Assembly (NCBI GenBank): GCA_028278455.1
Contig: JANQEH010000127.1
Location: forward strand, 1-40,258
Origin: a bacterium
GTDB taxonomy: Bacteria > SM23-31
DNA length: 40,258 nucleotides
Reading direction: 5' to 3'
The notes under the pieces are model-generated. The model did not search any database and was not told the DNA's origin. It saw nothing but the letters and a program-made list of their open reading frames with translations. A program made the translations under genes and the position numbers. Below are positions 14,705-24,380 of the stretch, piece by piece (within the stretch, counting starts at the first letter, position 1; the number at the start of each line of letters is the position of its first letter).

Positions 14705-16819
14705 TTAAATACTGTCATCCGCCTTGATCCGGTAACTGAATCCTCGTTCCTTTCCTGCTTCAATATCAAGGTGAAGTACCGGGTAGAAGACCGAGCTTTG
14801 ATATACTTTTTCAAATGCCGATTCTGACTGGGAAATTGTCTGTACCGGAAACGTGAACAGTGTAACCGGTTCGCTGAAATCAAATCCTATCTTCAATTTC
14901 TGCCATTCATCAACAAGACCGAACTTTTTAGTGTCTTTTTTATTCAGTTTCTTAATGAGCTTCCCGGATCTTTCACCATCATCAAGAAAGTAATACCTGT
15001 CGGGAGCATCACCAGCGAGCATCGCGAAATTCCATTCGGTACCGAAATTAAATGAGAATGATTGCCTGCCCTGGTTTTTTATTCTGTATTCGATTTCAAT
15101 TTCATCTGAATTCCTGCTGATCTTCAGAATTTTTGTTATCAAAAGATCGAACACAATACCCTCATTATCATATTCCGCTTTTGTGTACTGTTCAATCTTT
15201 ACCGTATCTTCTGATTCGCTGATCGAATGAGTGTATTCATTAAGAGGGAGCATAAAAGGCTCATAACATTCGTTTCTCTGAAGTTTGTCAGGGCTGATCT
15301 CACCGATTACAATATGATCCAGAAAGGATTTTCTTTCATAATCATCATAGACGAGATCGTCTTTCATCGAAAGATCCTTTAGTTTACCCGATCCATGAAT
15401 AGTCCGGACATTTTCATCTGCCTGTAACTCTGAAGTCTCTCTTATCTCCTTGTGATATGCTTCTTCTTTCCGGCTAAGCGTATCCAGCAGGTTTGTTTCT
15501 GCACGATAATGATCCCATTCGTAGATTCTACCGCCGGAATGAGGCTGAATATAAAGCTTATACCACTTATTTCTTATAGATATTTCATCTCTTCCATCGA
15601 GATCATGATCGAGTTCTTCTATAACTATATTATCCTTCACACTTTTTTCGTTAAAGAGAAGTTTTTCAGATTTGATCATATTCTTATAAGTCTCATACCT
15701 CAGATGATTTAAATAAAGTCCTCCAAATACTCCATGCCAATAGGGACAATTACACTGGGATTGATAAAGGTGATCGATTGCAGTTTCACTTTTTGAGTCT
15801 TCAGCTTTCATACTGACTTCCAGCATACGGGCGTACATCTGGTTGGCTTCAGGATATTTATATTTGAAATTTCTCCAGAAACCGCCTCTTAGAAAAACAG
15901 ATGATTCCTCCCATAATCCTGAATTTTTTATTTTCTCGACCACATCCTCACATCGCAGTGCGGATGAAACCGGTAATGCCCACTCTGTCATTTCCCGGTA
16001 TGAGCTGTCCGGAATATATATTTTCCCTGCCGGCTTAAGGTATTCAAGAACATCACCCGGCTTATGCAGATAAATCCAGTTTCTGTTTTCCCTAAGCATT
16101 GTAAAAAACCTTTCAAGCCATTTCTCCGTATACACCCATTTGTAAGTACCTGGCCACCCTCCGAATTTCTCACCGTCATCTCCGTAAACCAGCAAAGCTC
16201 CCGGATCTCTACCGGCAATCTCACCGAGATATTCCCGGATGGAATCTGGCTCATTAAAAGGGATTATATATCTTAATTTCTCATGAGTAGCAAAAATATT
16301 TACTTTCTTGCCATGATCTTCAGTAATATAGTATCTGAGGAGATCTCTGTCGGATAACCCGGCATTGATAAGGTGAGTGTCATCAACTATAGTATACTTT
16401 ATACCGGCTTTCGAGAGTGAACTGGTCATTTCCTGCTCCCAGACTCTTTCCGTCAGCCAGAATCCATGGGCATCCTGTCCGAATGTCTCAATCAGAAACT
16501 TCTTCATTTTCTTTATCTGGCCCTGCCTGTCGGATTCCGGAATCATAGCAAGAATGGCTTCATAATATGTTCCGGCAACCATCTCGATGTTGCCTTTTTC
16601 TACAAGTTTTTGTAATCTTTCTATAAATTCAGGATGTTTAATCATAAGCCAATCGAACAGCGGGCCGGAATAATGCAATGCAAGCGGGAGGTCTGAAAAA
16701 TCTTCATAAACCTCAATGAAAGGCAGGTAGCATTTCCGGTAGTTTTCTTCAAAAACATGATCAAAATTTCCCACAGGCTGATGGCTGTGTAAACATAATG
16801 TCAGGTTAACATGTCCCAT
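14705..16819 (-). CDS. GH57 4-alpha-glucanotransferase / alpha-amylase family protein
   Basis: A 704-residue GH57 enzyme with the architecture of the Thermococcus litoralis 4-alpha-glucanotransferase. The N-terminal (beta/alpha)7 barrel has motif 1 CLHSHQPVG (about 9-17). Motif 3 is GFWLTERVWE with nucleophile Glu124, and the acid/base is Asp214 in VYGDDGEKFGGWPGT. The DUF1925 helical part includes FLRGGFWRNFKYKYPEANQM, followed by a DUF1926-type beta-sandwich over the last 300 residues (HSGGRIYEWDHY). It is expected to transfer alpha-1,4-glucan segments in cytoplasmic glycogen or maltodextrin metabolism, and no signal peptide is present. GGATACCGGGA before the ATG serves as ribosome site. 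The gene of unknown function downstream is probably in the same transcript. Confidence 0.92.
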   Translation of the reverse strand: MGHVNLTLCLHSHQPVGNFDHVFEENYRKCYLPFIEVYEDFSDLPLALHYSGPLFDWLMIKHPEFIERLQKLVEKGNIEMVAGTYYEAILAMIPESDRQGQIKKMKKFLIETFGQDAHGFWLTERVWEQEMTSSLSKAGIKYTIVDDTHLINAGLSDRDLLRYYITEDHGKKVNIFATHEKLRYIIPFNEPDSIREYLGEIAGRDPGALLVYGDDGEKFGGWPGTYKWVYTEKWLERFFTMLRENRNWIYLHKPGDVLEYLKPAGKIYIPDSSYREMTEWALPVSSALRCEDVVEKIKNSGLWEESSVFLRGGFWRNFKYKYPEANQMYARMLEVSMKAEDSKSETAIDHLYQSQCNCPYWHGVFGGLYLNHLRYETYKNMIKSEKLLFNEKSVKDNIVIEELDHDLDGRDEISIRNKWYKLYIQPHSGGRIYEWDHYRAETNLLDTLSRKEEAYHKEIRETSELQADENVRTIHGSGKLKDLSMKDDLVYDDYERKSFLDHIVIGEISPDKLQRNECYEPFMLPLNEYTHSISESEDTVKIEQYTKAEYDNEGIVFDLLITKILKISRNSDEIEIEYRIKNQGRQSFSFNFGTEWNFAMLAGDAPDRYYFLDDGERSGKLIKKLNKKDTKKFGLVDEWQKLKIGFDFSEPVTLFTFPVQTISQSESAFEKVYQSSVFYPVLHLDIEAGKERGFSYRIKADDSI

Positions 16820-16964
16820 TCCCGGTATCCTTTATTCATGATAATACGTCAAAATGTTAAAAGTATACATAACCATTCACAAAAGCAATAAAATTTCATA
16901 TCAATAAACCTTGATTTTAATCCATATTGTTCTTAACTTATAAGCTGTATAATTTGATAGAAAT

Positions 16965-18215
16965 ATGAAGCTCTGCATATATGAAGACATGGGATATGAA
17001 AACTTATATCCCGCAGCTCATCTGAAACCGGTCTATGACCTGAGATGCGGCTTCAGCTCTTTGAAAGATAAGATCATAATGCGTTATCCCGATCTTCCTG
17101 TCATTCTTCACTCCCGCGAAGTGATCGCCAATGTTGTCTCTTTAAACCGTAATTATCAAGTCAATCGATTCGAAAATGACGACCATTTATTTGTAAACGG
17201 CAGGGTATTGTGCGGAGAGGATTTTAGTGAAAAGATCGATCTCTCAGAGTCGAATAAATTGTTCTATGCCGGGGATACAGTCATTGCCGCAGTGGTTTCT
17301 GCAGTTGATATGGGCATAATCAAAGAGAATGCTGATACCCCCCTTCAACTTGATAAGCTTTTCCCTGAATACAAATCAACAAAAATTGAGGTTGATATTA
17401 TAGAGTATCCATGGGATATTATCTTTAAGAACAGCAATGCTTTGATTTCCGATTTCAGATCATGTGTACCGGGAAAAGAGGATAAGGAGATTTTATTTTC
17501 CGGGATTCATGTTTTAAACAAGGATGAAATATTTATTTCTGATTCAGCCAGGATTCAGCCCGGTGTGGTTATTGATGCTGAAAATGGCCCGGTATATATC
17601 GATGATAATGTCCGGATTATGCCGAATACTGTAATAACAGGACCTGTCTATATCGGCAGGAACACCCTGATTAAAGCAGGCGCAAAAATTTATGGCGGAA
17701 CCAGTATCGGCGAAACATGCAAAATAGGCGGAGAGGTAGAGTCAAGTGTCATACAGGGATTTTCGAACAAACAGCATGATGGATTTCTCGGACATTCGTT
17801 CCTTGGTGAATGGATCAATATCGGCGCAGGTACCAATAACAGCGACCTCAAGAATAATTATAATGATATAAAGGTCCACCATAACGGAAAACAGATCGAC
17901 ACCGGCGAAAAATCTTTAGGACTGATTATGGGAGACCATAGTAAGACCGGAATTAATACAATGTTCAATACCGGTACAATAGTTGGCTCATTTTGCAACA
18001 TATTTGGAAGTGGTTTTCCTCCAAAATTCATCCCTTCTTTTTCGTGGGGAGGAAAAGATAATTTTACGGAATATGATCTTGACAAAGCTGTAAATACCGC
18101 AAAAATAGTGATGGTACGGAGAAATAAAGAACTTTCAGAAGAATTTGAGTGTTTGATTTGTAGACTTCATCAGAACACAGCCGATGATAGGGCGAGTTTT
18201 ATAAAACATAAATAA
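16965..18215 (+). CDS. alternative bacterial GlmU-type sugar nucleotidyltransferase/acyltransferase
   Basis: A 416-residue protein. The N-terminal domain (about 1-165) starts with LCIYEDMGYENLYPAAHLKP then VYDLRCGFSSLKDK, the pattern of the FCB 'alt_bact_glmU' family rather than E. coli GlmU. The C-terminal part is a left-handed beta-helix of hexapeptide repeats (about 190-385: DSARIQPGVVIDAENGPVYI, IGRNTLIKAGAKIYGG, LGEWINIGAGTNNSDLKNNY). The family is thought to make UDP-GlcNAc for peptidoglycan and LPS. TATAAT at 16948-16953 is a possible -10 close to the ATG, which would give a very short leader; the ribosome site is weak. The GH57 gene is divergent. Confidence 0.85.
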   Translation: MKLCIYEDMGYENLYPAAHLKPVYDLRCGFSSLKDKIIMRYPDLPVILHSREVIANVVSLNRNYQVNRFENDDHLFVNGRVLCGEDFSEKIDLSESNKLFYAGDTVIAAVVSAVDMGIIKENADTPLQLDKLFPEYKSTKIEVDIIEYPWDIIFKNSNALISDFRSCVPGKEDKEILFSGIHVLNKDEIFISDSARIQPGVVIDAENGPVYIDDNVRIMPNTVITGPVYIGRNTLIKAGAKIYGGTSIGETCKIGGEVESSVIQGFSNKQHDGFLGHSFLGEWINIGAGTNNSDLKNNYNDIKVHHNGKQIDTGEKSLGLIMGDHSKTGINTMFNTGTIVGSFCNIFGSGFPPKFIPSFSWGGKDNFTEYDLDKAVNTAKIVMVRRNKELSEEFECLICRLHQNTADDRASFIKHK

Positions 18216-18259
18216 GTTAATTAATTCAGCAGTTATTTATTAACAACAAAAAGGATGGA

Positions 18260-18276
18260 CTGGCATACATATTGCA
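18260..18276 (+). promoter_or_regulatory. predicted sigma-54 (-24/-12) promoter
   Basis: CTGGCATACATATTGCA matches the RpoN consensus YTGGCACG-N4-TTGCW: the GG and GC pairs are exactly 12 bp apart, with TGGCA and TTGCA intact. Transcription would start near 18287, about 55 nt before the ATG of the lytic transglycosylase gene. No enhancer-binding protein gene is in the window. Confidence 0.55.
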
Positions 18277-18341
18277 CTAATTTTATGAATTTTGAATGAA
18301 GAAGCCAATACGCAATTAGTGCCCGTAGTCAGGGGGAATTG

Positions 18342-19298
18342 ATGTTAAAAACAAGAAATTTAAGTTTACACTATGATGAAAAAGCCTGGGTATTTTCTTC
18401 AGGCAGGATACTAAAAAGATTTCTTCTCGGTCTGCTTATTCCTCTCTCGGTAGTTTTTTTCTTCTCAACAGGGAAATTTTTACTCGATAACCGAAATATT
18501 AATGAAGAAATTTTCCTGCTTGATGTTGAATTGCAGGAAACAAGAAAAAAGCTTGATGATCTCAAACTGAAATATTATACGGTAGCAGAAGAATATCTGT
18601 CCAATGAAAAACTGAGAAGAATAATCCATTCGATAAATCCTATTGTCGGTGATAACAACACGAATCTCTGGATATCCATGCTCAGGGATAACGGCCAGAG
18701 CATTCTTAATGAACTGAACGAATATTCATTAAACAAATTAGACGCTTCCCAGTCGAGCTATTCAATTGCTACCGGTACCGCATTATTAACTGCTGTTGCA
18801 GCGCTTGAAAGCGATTTCAGAATGCATGCGACCAGCAGAAAAGGCGCATACGGTCCAATGCAGATAAGACATGTCACTGCAAAACATATCGGACTGGAAG
18901 ATCATAGAGATCCCAGAACCAACATAAGCGGCGGCGCTGTTTATCTGTCTGAACTTTTAAATAAATACTTTGATTATCCCGACCAGTTGGAACTTGCTTT
19001 AGCATCTTATAACGCCGGCAGCACAAGAGTTCTTAGAGAATGGGTTCCGGAGTGGGGCTCGGAATGGCTTGGCATTCATGACGGCCTTATCCAGGATGGA
19101 AGAAAATTCAAGGAAACCAGGAACTATGTCCGTTCCATAATCGGGCTGGCACACATGTTAATCTCAGGAGAATGGCATAAGCAGGATAAATATTTCTGGA
19201 GCAAATACAAGCACCATATGAGAAACTTCGATCTGGTGAACCTTTATGACAACACTGAGATGATGAATACTGAAAATGCTGGTGACGGCGGATTTTAA
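18342..19298 (+). CDS. membrane-anchored lytic transglycosylase (SLT domain)
   Basis: A 318-residue protein. The start is the ATG at 18342, with AGGGGG 5 nt upstream; a TTG one codon earlier is less likely. One transmembrane segment (about 28-48) is followed by a coiled-coil-like stretch (about 52-92, EEIFLLDVELQETRKKLDDL). The SLT domain covers about 145-270, with the catalytic Glu in AVAALESDF, then GAYGPMQIRHVTAKHIG and LALASYNAGSTRV, the standard lysozyme-like motifs. It cleaves the MurNAc-GlcNAc bond of peptidoglycan in the periplasm. The upstream sigma-54 site suggests conditional expression, for example during envelope-structure assembly. A hairpin terminator follows 22 nt after the stop. 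Confidence 0.9.
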   Translation: MLKTRNLSLHYDEKAWVFSSGRILKRFLLGLLIPLSVVFFFSTGKFLLDNRNINEEIFLLDVELQETRKKLDDLKLKYYTVAEEYLSNEKLRRIIHSINPIVGDNNTNLWISMLRDNGQSILNELNEYSLNKLDASQSSYSIATGTALLTAVAALESDFRMHATSRKGAYGPMQIRHVTAKHIGLEDHRDPRTNISGGAVYLSELLNKYFDYPDQLELALASYNAGSTRVLREWVPEWGSEWLGIHDGLIQDGRKFKETRNYVRSIIGLAHMLISGEWHKQDKYFWSKYKHHMRNFDLVNLYDNTEMMNTENAGDGGF

Positions 19299-19320
19299 GA
19301 TTATAATTATAAGTAATAAG

Positions 19321-19350
19321 AAACGGCATAATAAGAAGGTTATGCCGTTT
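19321..19350. terminator. intrinsic terminator, bidirectional
   Basis: AAACGGCATAA (19321-19331) and TTATGCCGTTT (19340-19350) form a perfect 11-bp stem with an 8-nt loop, followed by T residues on the plus strand and an A-rich flank on the other side. It separates the convergent lytic transglycosylase and PsbP-like genes. Confidence 0.85.
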
Positions 19351-19375
19351 TTTTATCTCTTTAATTTATATATTG

Positions 19376-19921
19376 TCAGTTGATCTTAAAAGAACCTGTT
19401 ATTTTGTTTATTAATTCAATTTCTGAATCATAGACTTTGTCAGATGCAATAATATTGATCTGGTACACTTTTCCATCCTGTACTGTAAAAATGGAATTCA
19501 TCTTATATTTTATACCCTCGAAGTCATAGACTATCAGGAACGAAGCAAAAGGAGTGTCATTGATCAGCACCGCCTCTTTCTCTTTTAAGTCAAAAGTTTT
19601 ATATGCTTTTGAATATTGATTGATTAACTTCTTCGCATATTCCGAAACATTTTTGCTCTGTGCTGCCTGGGCGAAAACCAGGATATTTATCGATTCTTCC
19701 GGATTTTCAGTATTATTTCGGATATATAAAGCCTTTTTCCCGGGACTCTGTTCTGTATAACTGTGGATCCAGCCTGCCGGTTTATCTATTGATGTACCCG
19801 AAATTTCATCCTTTACGGTTTCCATTCCGGATGTTCTTGACTGTCCCAAAGCACTGGATATAAACAGAACCGAAATAATCAAAACACTAAGGATTATTGA
19901 TGAATTTTTTATTCTTTTCAT
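19376..19921 (-). CDS. secreted PsbP/Mog1-like fold protein
   Basis: A 181-residue protein with a signal peptide (residues 1-26, ALGQ cleavage region). The mature part runs ISGTSIDKPAGWIHSYTEQS, then ILVFAQAAQSKNVSEYAKKL, FASFLIVYDFEGIKYKM and a C-terminal IELINKITGSFKI helix. This order of strands and helices is that of PsbP/DUF1795/Mog1-like proteins, whose bacterial members have mostly unknown periplasmic roles. GGAG lies about 6 nt before the ATG. It lies 42 nt downstream of the copper ATPase gene on the same strand and may be co-transcribed with it, but no copper ligands (Cys or clustered His/Met) are evident. Confidence 0.7.
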   Translation of the reverse strand: MKRIKNSSIILSVLIISVLFISSALGQSRTSGMETVKDEISGTSIDKPAGWIHSYTEQSPGKKALYIRNNTENPEESINILVFAQAAQSKNVSEYAKKLINQYSKAYKTFDLKEKEAVLINDTPFASFLIVYDFEGIKYKMNSIFTVQDGKVYQINIIASDKVYDSEIELINKITGSFKIN

Positions 19922-19963
19922 TTACTGCTCCATAAATGTGTTATAATATTCACTACCTGTTTA

Positions 19964-22450
19964 TTAGTATTTCGGCTTGAATCTCTTCAACCTTAAGGAA
20001 TTGGCTACAACTGACACAGAACTCATCGCCATTGCAAATGCTGCAAGTACAGGGCTTATAAATCCACCGGGAGCAAATGTCTCGACTATAGCAGATACCA
20101 CCGGAATATTTATAAGGATTCCGTAAAACGGGTAGAGTATACCTGCGGCAACTGGGATTCCTATTGAATTATACCCAAAAGCCCAGAAAAGGTTCTGTTT
20201 AATGATCCTTATAGTCTTTCTTGAGAGCCTGATAGCTTCAGGAACAGCAAGCAGATCTCTGCTGACGAGAGTGATGTCACCTGCTTCGATAGCAATATCG
20301 GTGCCGGTTCCCAGGGAAAAGCCGATATCTGCCTCAGCTAACGCCGGCGCATCATTTATCCCGTCTCCAACCATTCCAACTTGATTATTTTCTTTTCGGA
20401 TATCTTTAATGATATCAGCTTTTTCAGCAGGAAGTATCTCCGCATGATACTGCATTATCCCTATTACTTCCGCAACTGAGGATGCAGATTTCTTATTATC
20501 TCCAGTCAATAGAACTAAGTCAATGTTCTGCTCTTTCAACATAGCAGCCATTTTTGCCGCGCTGTCCTTTATCGGATCCGAAATAGTAAAAATCCCTCTA
20601 AATTCCCCGTTAACAGCCGCCAAAACACATGTCTTTCCTGCCTGAGCCTGAGATTCAGATTTTGTCCTGACTTTTTCAGGCAGACTGCTTTCAGAAAAAA
20701 AACGCGGCGATCCGATCTCGACCCTGCTGCCATTGATTAGAGCCCGGATACCTCTTCCTGAAATTGATCCGAAAGATTCCGCTCCCACTAAATCTATGTT
20801 TTTCATTTTCGCAAAATCAACAATAGCTTTGCCGATGGGATGCTCGGAACTCTGTTCTGCAGACGCTGCTATCCTTATAATCTCGTTTTCAGTAATATTC
20901 CCGAAAACAAAAACACTCTCCACTACAGGTTTGCCTTCTGTCAATGTACCCGTTTTGTCGAATACAATTGAATTTAGCTTTCCTGTTTTCTCGATACTCT
21001 CACCGTTTTTGAACAAAACTCCCATTTCAGCTCCTTTACCTGATGCAACCATAATAGCTGTGGGAGTTGCTAAACCCATCGCGCATGGACAGGCTATTAT
21101 AAGAACTGAAACGAAATTAAGAAGTGCCGGTCTTATTGCTTCTTCCGGCCCAAGGAAATACCATCCTATAAACGTCAATATTGCAATGATTACGACAACA
21201 GGCACAAATATTCCTGCGATCCTGTCTGCTATCCTCTGTACAGATGCCTTGGACGATTGGGCAATATGAACATAATCAATTATCTGCTGGAGAAGCGTAT
21301 CGCTTTTCAGCTTTGTTACTCTTATCTCAAAGGAACCCGTCTGGTTAATTGTTCCGCTGTGAGCAATTGAATTCACGATCTTCCTGACAGGTAAACTCTC
21401 GCCTGTCAGCATAGATTCGTCTACAAAAGAAGAACCTGAAATAACCTCACCATCAATAGGGATCCTCTCACCCGGTCTTATCAATACAATATCATCAATT
21501 TCCAGATCCTCAACCGGATATTCAGTGAAATTAACACCTTTTTTCAACATTGCTTTTTTCGGCTGCAGCTTTATCAGTTTTTTTACAGCTTCCGAAGTCC
21601 TGCCTTTAGCTTTTGATTCGAGAAATCTTCCCATCAGGATAAGTGTTGTTATAACCGCGGCAGTATCATAATATAAATATGATCCGGACGTGTTGAAAAT
21701 ATCCGGATCAATCGTTACTGCGGCGCTGTATAAAAATGCAGAAGAAGTACCGATTGCCGCGAGGCTATTCATATCAGCGGTTCTGTTTTTAAGATTGATC
21801 CAGAATCCCCTGAAAAACGAGATTCCGCTCCATGCAAGCACTGAAATTGTCAGAATCAGCAGGATATAATTCATTAAAAGATCTGGAAATCCTGAAAGTA
21901 TAGGAATCATGCTTTTCATGCTTCCGGCAAAGATCATTATCGAGAGAACGGCGCTGAAAACGAGCTTATTTCTGAGATCGGTAAATTCTCTTTTCCATAT
22001 ATGATCCACTGCATCATGGCTGTCTTCAGCCTCTATTACGTAGAAATCACCCGCAGTCCTGACAGCATCGAATATTGCCTTTCTGTTCGCCTCTCCTGAA
22101 ATAAGGTCTACTATAACCTTTCCCGAAGCCTGGTTAACCGACACACCTGACACACCGGGCAGCAAACCGACTTGTTTTTCAATCCTGCCCACACACGAAG
22201 CGCAGTGAATCCCCGATACGGAAAAGACGACTATATTGTCAGACTCAGCTGTTTTATCATTGAATGTGAGCTTGTCTACTTCCGGGGGGGTATTTCCGAT
22301 ATATTCTTCCGGATTTCTGCTGAAAAGATCTTTACAGCCGGGATAACAGAAGTAGTACTTTTTCCCCTTGTATTCATAGCTAAGATCTTCATTATCCCTG
22401 CTCACCTCTATTCCACAAACCGGATCTACAGTCATATTCATGTAACTCAT
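19964..22450 (-). CDS. copA: Cu(+)-type P1B ATPase with N-terminal YHS and HMA domains
   Basis: An 828-residue heavy-metal-transporting ATPase. A YHS domain (about 6-52, VDPVCG through YYFCYPGC) is followed by one HMA domain (about 73-140) with a CASC copper site (Cys83, Cys86). The membrane core has TGES at 349-352, ACPCAMG in the sixth core helix (CPC 454-456), DKTGT at 498-502 (phosphorylated Asp498), the SEHP motif at 535-538 and the hinge [11 protein letters not shown] with a following helix carrying Met and Ser marks a monovalent copper (or silver) exporter; the usual CPCALG is CPCAMG here. No CsoR or CueR regulator or copper chaperone gene is adjacent. The start is uncertain between three close ATGs without a clear ribosome site. 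Confidence 0.92.
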   Translation of the reverse strand: MSYMNMTVDPVCGIEVSRDNEDLSYEYKGKKYYFCYPGCKDLFSRNPEEYIGNTPPEVDKLTFNDKTAESDNIVVFSVSGIHCASCVGRIEKQVGLLPGVSGVSVNQASGKVIVDLISGEANRKAIFDAVRTAGDFYVIEAEDSHDAVDHIWKREFTDLRNKLVFSAVLSIMIFAGSMKSMIPILSGFPDLLMNYILLILTISVLAWSGISFFRGFWINLKNRTADMNSLAAIGTSSAFLYSAAVTIDPDIFNTSGSYLYYDTAAVITTLILMGRFLESKAKGRTSEAVKKLIKLQPKKAMLKKGVNFTEYPVEDLEIDDIVLIRPGERIPIDGEVISGSSFVDESMLTGESLPVRKIVNSIAHSGTINQTGSFEIRVTKLKSDTLLQQIIDYVHIAQSSKASVQRIADRIAGIFVPVVVIIAILTFIGWYFLGPEEAIRPALLNFVSVLIIACPCAMGLATPTAIMVASGKGAEMGVLFKNGESIEKTGKLNSIVFDKTGTLTEGKPVVESVFVFGNITENEIIRIAASAEQSSEHPIGKAIVDFAKMKNIDLVGAESFGSISGRGIRALINGSRVEIGSPRFFSESSLPEKVRTKSESQAQAGKTCVLAAVNGEFRGIFTISDPIKDSAAKMAAMLKEQNIDLVLLTGDNKKSASSVAEVIGIMQYHAEILPAEKADIIKDIRKENNQVGMVGDGINDAPALAEADIGFSLGTGTDIAIEAGDITLVSRDLLAVPEAIRLSRKTIRIIKQNLFWAFGYNSIGIPVAAGILYPFYGILINIPVVSAIVETFAPGGFISPVLAAFAMAMSSVSVVANSLRLKRFKPKY

Positions 22451-22543
22451 TTGTTATAATCCAGTTATTCAATACAATTATAACAATACTGTCAACTGTT
22501 TGGTGCCTATGCAGGGATCAATAACTGTGCTTAGTATTCTGTA

Positions 22544-23527
22544 TTATTCGACAAAACCATTTTTAATCATCCAGTCGTCGGAATGGAATAGGGACATATA
22601 TTTCAAGCCGGAATCGGCCGCAATCGTTACTATCACATCATCTTTAGACATGGATTTCGCCAGATCAAGGGCTGCGGCTATATTTGCGCCTGTCGATCCC
22701 CCACATAGAATACCTTCTATTTTCGCAAGCTTTCTCGCCGTGAAGAACGCCTCTTTATCGGTAATGCTGACAATCTTGTCTACATACTCTTTATGGAAGG
22801 TTTCAGGGATGACATCATCACCCACACCGTCCATCAGGTACGGTTTGAATTCTCCGATCTCACCTGTATCGAAATAGTTCTTTAATATTGATCCCACAGG
22901 ATCGACGCCGACCACCTTTAACCCTTGATCTTTCTCCTTCAGATATCTTCCGATCCCGCTAATCGTACCACAAGTTCCCATTCCCATTACAAATGCGCTT
23001 ATTTTGCCGTTCAACTGCTCATAAAGTTCAGGCCCTGTTGTCCTGTAATGCGCTTCCGGATTTTTCTGATTGTAGTTCTGATTTGTAAAATATGCCCCTC
23101 CCGTTTCTCTGGCGATCCTCTTTGCAGTATTGATGTTATTTTCCGGTGAATCAGGTCCTGCACTTGAAGGAGCAACTATTACCTCGGATCCGAATGCTTT
23201 CAATGCATTGATCTTCTCTTGACTCTGTTTATCTGTTACCACAAGAATTGCTTTATATCCTTTCGCTGCCGCTACCATCGCAAGCCCAGCAGCAGTATTA
23301 CCTGACGAAGCCTCAACAATTGTTCCGCCGGGTTTAAGCTCTCCCCGTTTTTCTGCATCTTCTATCATGGATAGGGCAATCCTGTCTTTCATGCTTTCAC
23401 CGGGATTGAAAAATTCAATTTTAATTAGTATCTGCGGCCCTTCAGGATCAGCCAGTTTTCTCAAACGCACAACGGGAGTTTTCCCTATTGCATCAAGTAT
23501 CGAGTCACAAATTCCGGGTAAGGCCAT
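22544..23527 (-). CDS. cysteine synthase / cystathionine beta-synthase-like PLP enzyme
   Basis: A 327-residue fold-type II PLP enzyme. The Schiff-base lysine is Lys47 in FFNPGESMKDRI, the substrate-binding loop is EASSGNTAAG (about 73-81), the phosphate loop is MGTCGTISGIG, and GGSTGANIAAAL lies near the C-terminus. The VVGVDPVGSILKNYFDTGEI region and GVGDDVIPETF resemble cystathionine beta-synthase catalytic cores more than CysK; no C-terminal CBS pair is present. It either makes cysteine from O-acetylserine and sulfide or condenses serine with homocysteine. GAGGAG lies 7 nt before the ATG, inside the CPBP gene, with which it overlaps by 23 nt. It ends the six-gene minus-strand run. Confidence 0.88.
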   Translation of the reverse strand: MALPGICDSILDAIGKTPVVRLRKLADPEGPQILIKIEFFNPGESMKDRIALSMIEDAEKRGELKPGGTIVEASSGNTAAGLAMVAAAKGYKAILVVTDKQSQEKINALKAFGSEVIVAPSSAGPDSPENNINTAKRIARETGGAYFTNQNYNQKNPEAHYRTTGPELYEQLNGKISAFVMGMGTCGTISGIGRYLKEKDQGLKVVGVDPVGSILKNYFDTGEIGEFKPYLMDGVGDDVIPETFHKEYVDKIVSITDKEAFFTARKLAKIEGILCGGSTGANIAAALDLAKSMSKDDVIVTIAADSGLKYMSLFHSDDWMIKNGFVE

Positions 23528-24356
23528 TATTCAGCTCCTCATTTTTCTTAATAGATACAAAGTAGTTCAATCCTAATATAAAAATGAATAACGAGATAAT
23601 CATCATATTTATCGACACTGGGATACCTGCAGTCGGATCGTATCGAATATCTCTGCTGAGATTCAGCGCAAACAGAGAAATTCCGTTATTCATTGAATGT
23701 ATTATAACAGCCGGGATTATACTTCCCGTTTTATAAGTAATCAATCCCAGTACTAAAGCGAGAAAGAAAATTGTTAATACGCTGGCGGGATGCAGTATTG
23801 CAAAGATGAAGGAGGTTATAAATATCGCAGCAGCAGCCGGCAGCTTGTTTTCGAGAGATCCCTGAAGAAGTCCTCTGAAAAGCATTTCCTCTCCAACACC
23901 GGCAGAAATAACCACTGCAAATGACAGTACGAGCAGCTCATACGTATTTCTGATAACAAGAGTATCCAGAATATCTTCTGCCATTTCCCATCTTAGATCT
24001 CTGTACCAGTCCGGCATAGGAAGAAAGTCGATCTGGTTCTCAGCATAATTCAGGATAAATATCAGCGACAGGCCGAAGACCACAGATACAATTAAGGTTT
24101 TTATACTGATAGTCTTGAACCTGAAAACGGTTATCATCGAGAATCTGTTAACCTTAAGATAGAATATTGCTGGGAGGACCATAAATGCTTCGATCAGGAG
24201 AAATTCTATATCAAGCGGAAGTATGGTCCTTGCCGCAAAAAATACGGATACCATACTAAAAAGGAACAGGACAGAAAGCAGCAGGATAAGAATAAGATCT
24301 TTAATCCCGGGTACTTTTTCACCGGGCGGCTGCAGGTTTTCCTGTTCAGTATCCAT
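23505..24356 (-). CDS. CPBP-family intramembrane metalloprotease (CAAX protease-like)
   Basis: A 283-residue integral membrane protein with about seven to eight helices. The CPBP motifs are all present: motif 1 Glu156-Glu157-x3-Arg161 in GVGEEMLFRGLLQ, motif 2 His189 in FAILHPAS, and motif 3 His220 plus Asn in IIHSMNNGI. Family members cleave membrane or prenylated substrates, or process peptides; the substrate here is unknown. The gene lies 24 nt after the TrmH gene and overlaps the cysteine synthase gene, so it is within the operon. Confidence 0.88.
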   Translation of the reverse strand: MDTEQENLQPPGEKVPGIKDLILILLLSVLFLFSMVSVFFAARTILPLDIEFLLIEAFMVLPAIFYLKVNRFSMITVFRFKTISIKTLIVSVVFGLSLIFILNYAENQIDFLPMPDWYRDLRWEMAEDILDTLVIRNTYELLVLSFAVVISAGVGEEMLFRGLLQGSLENKLPAAAAIFITSFIFAILHPASVLTIFFLALVLGLITYKTGSIIPAVIIHSMNNGISLFALNLSRDIRYDPTAGIPVSINMMIISLFIFILGLNYFVSIKKNEELNNGLTRNL

Positions 24357-24380
24357 AATCTGATAATCAGGGGAAAATTT

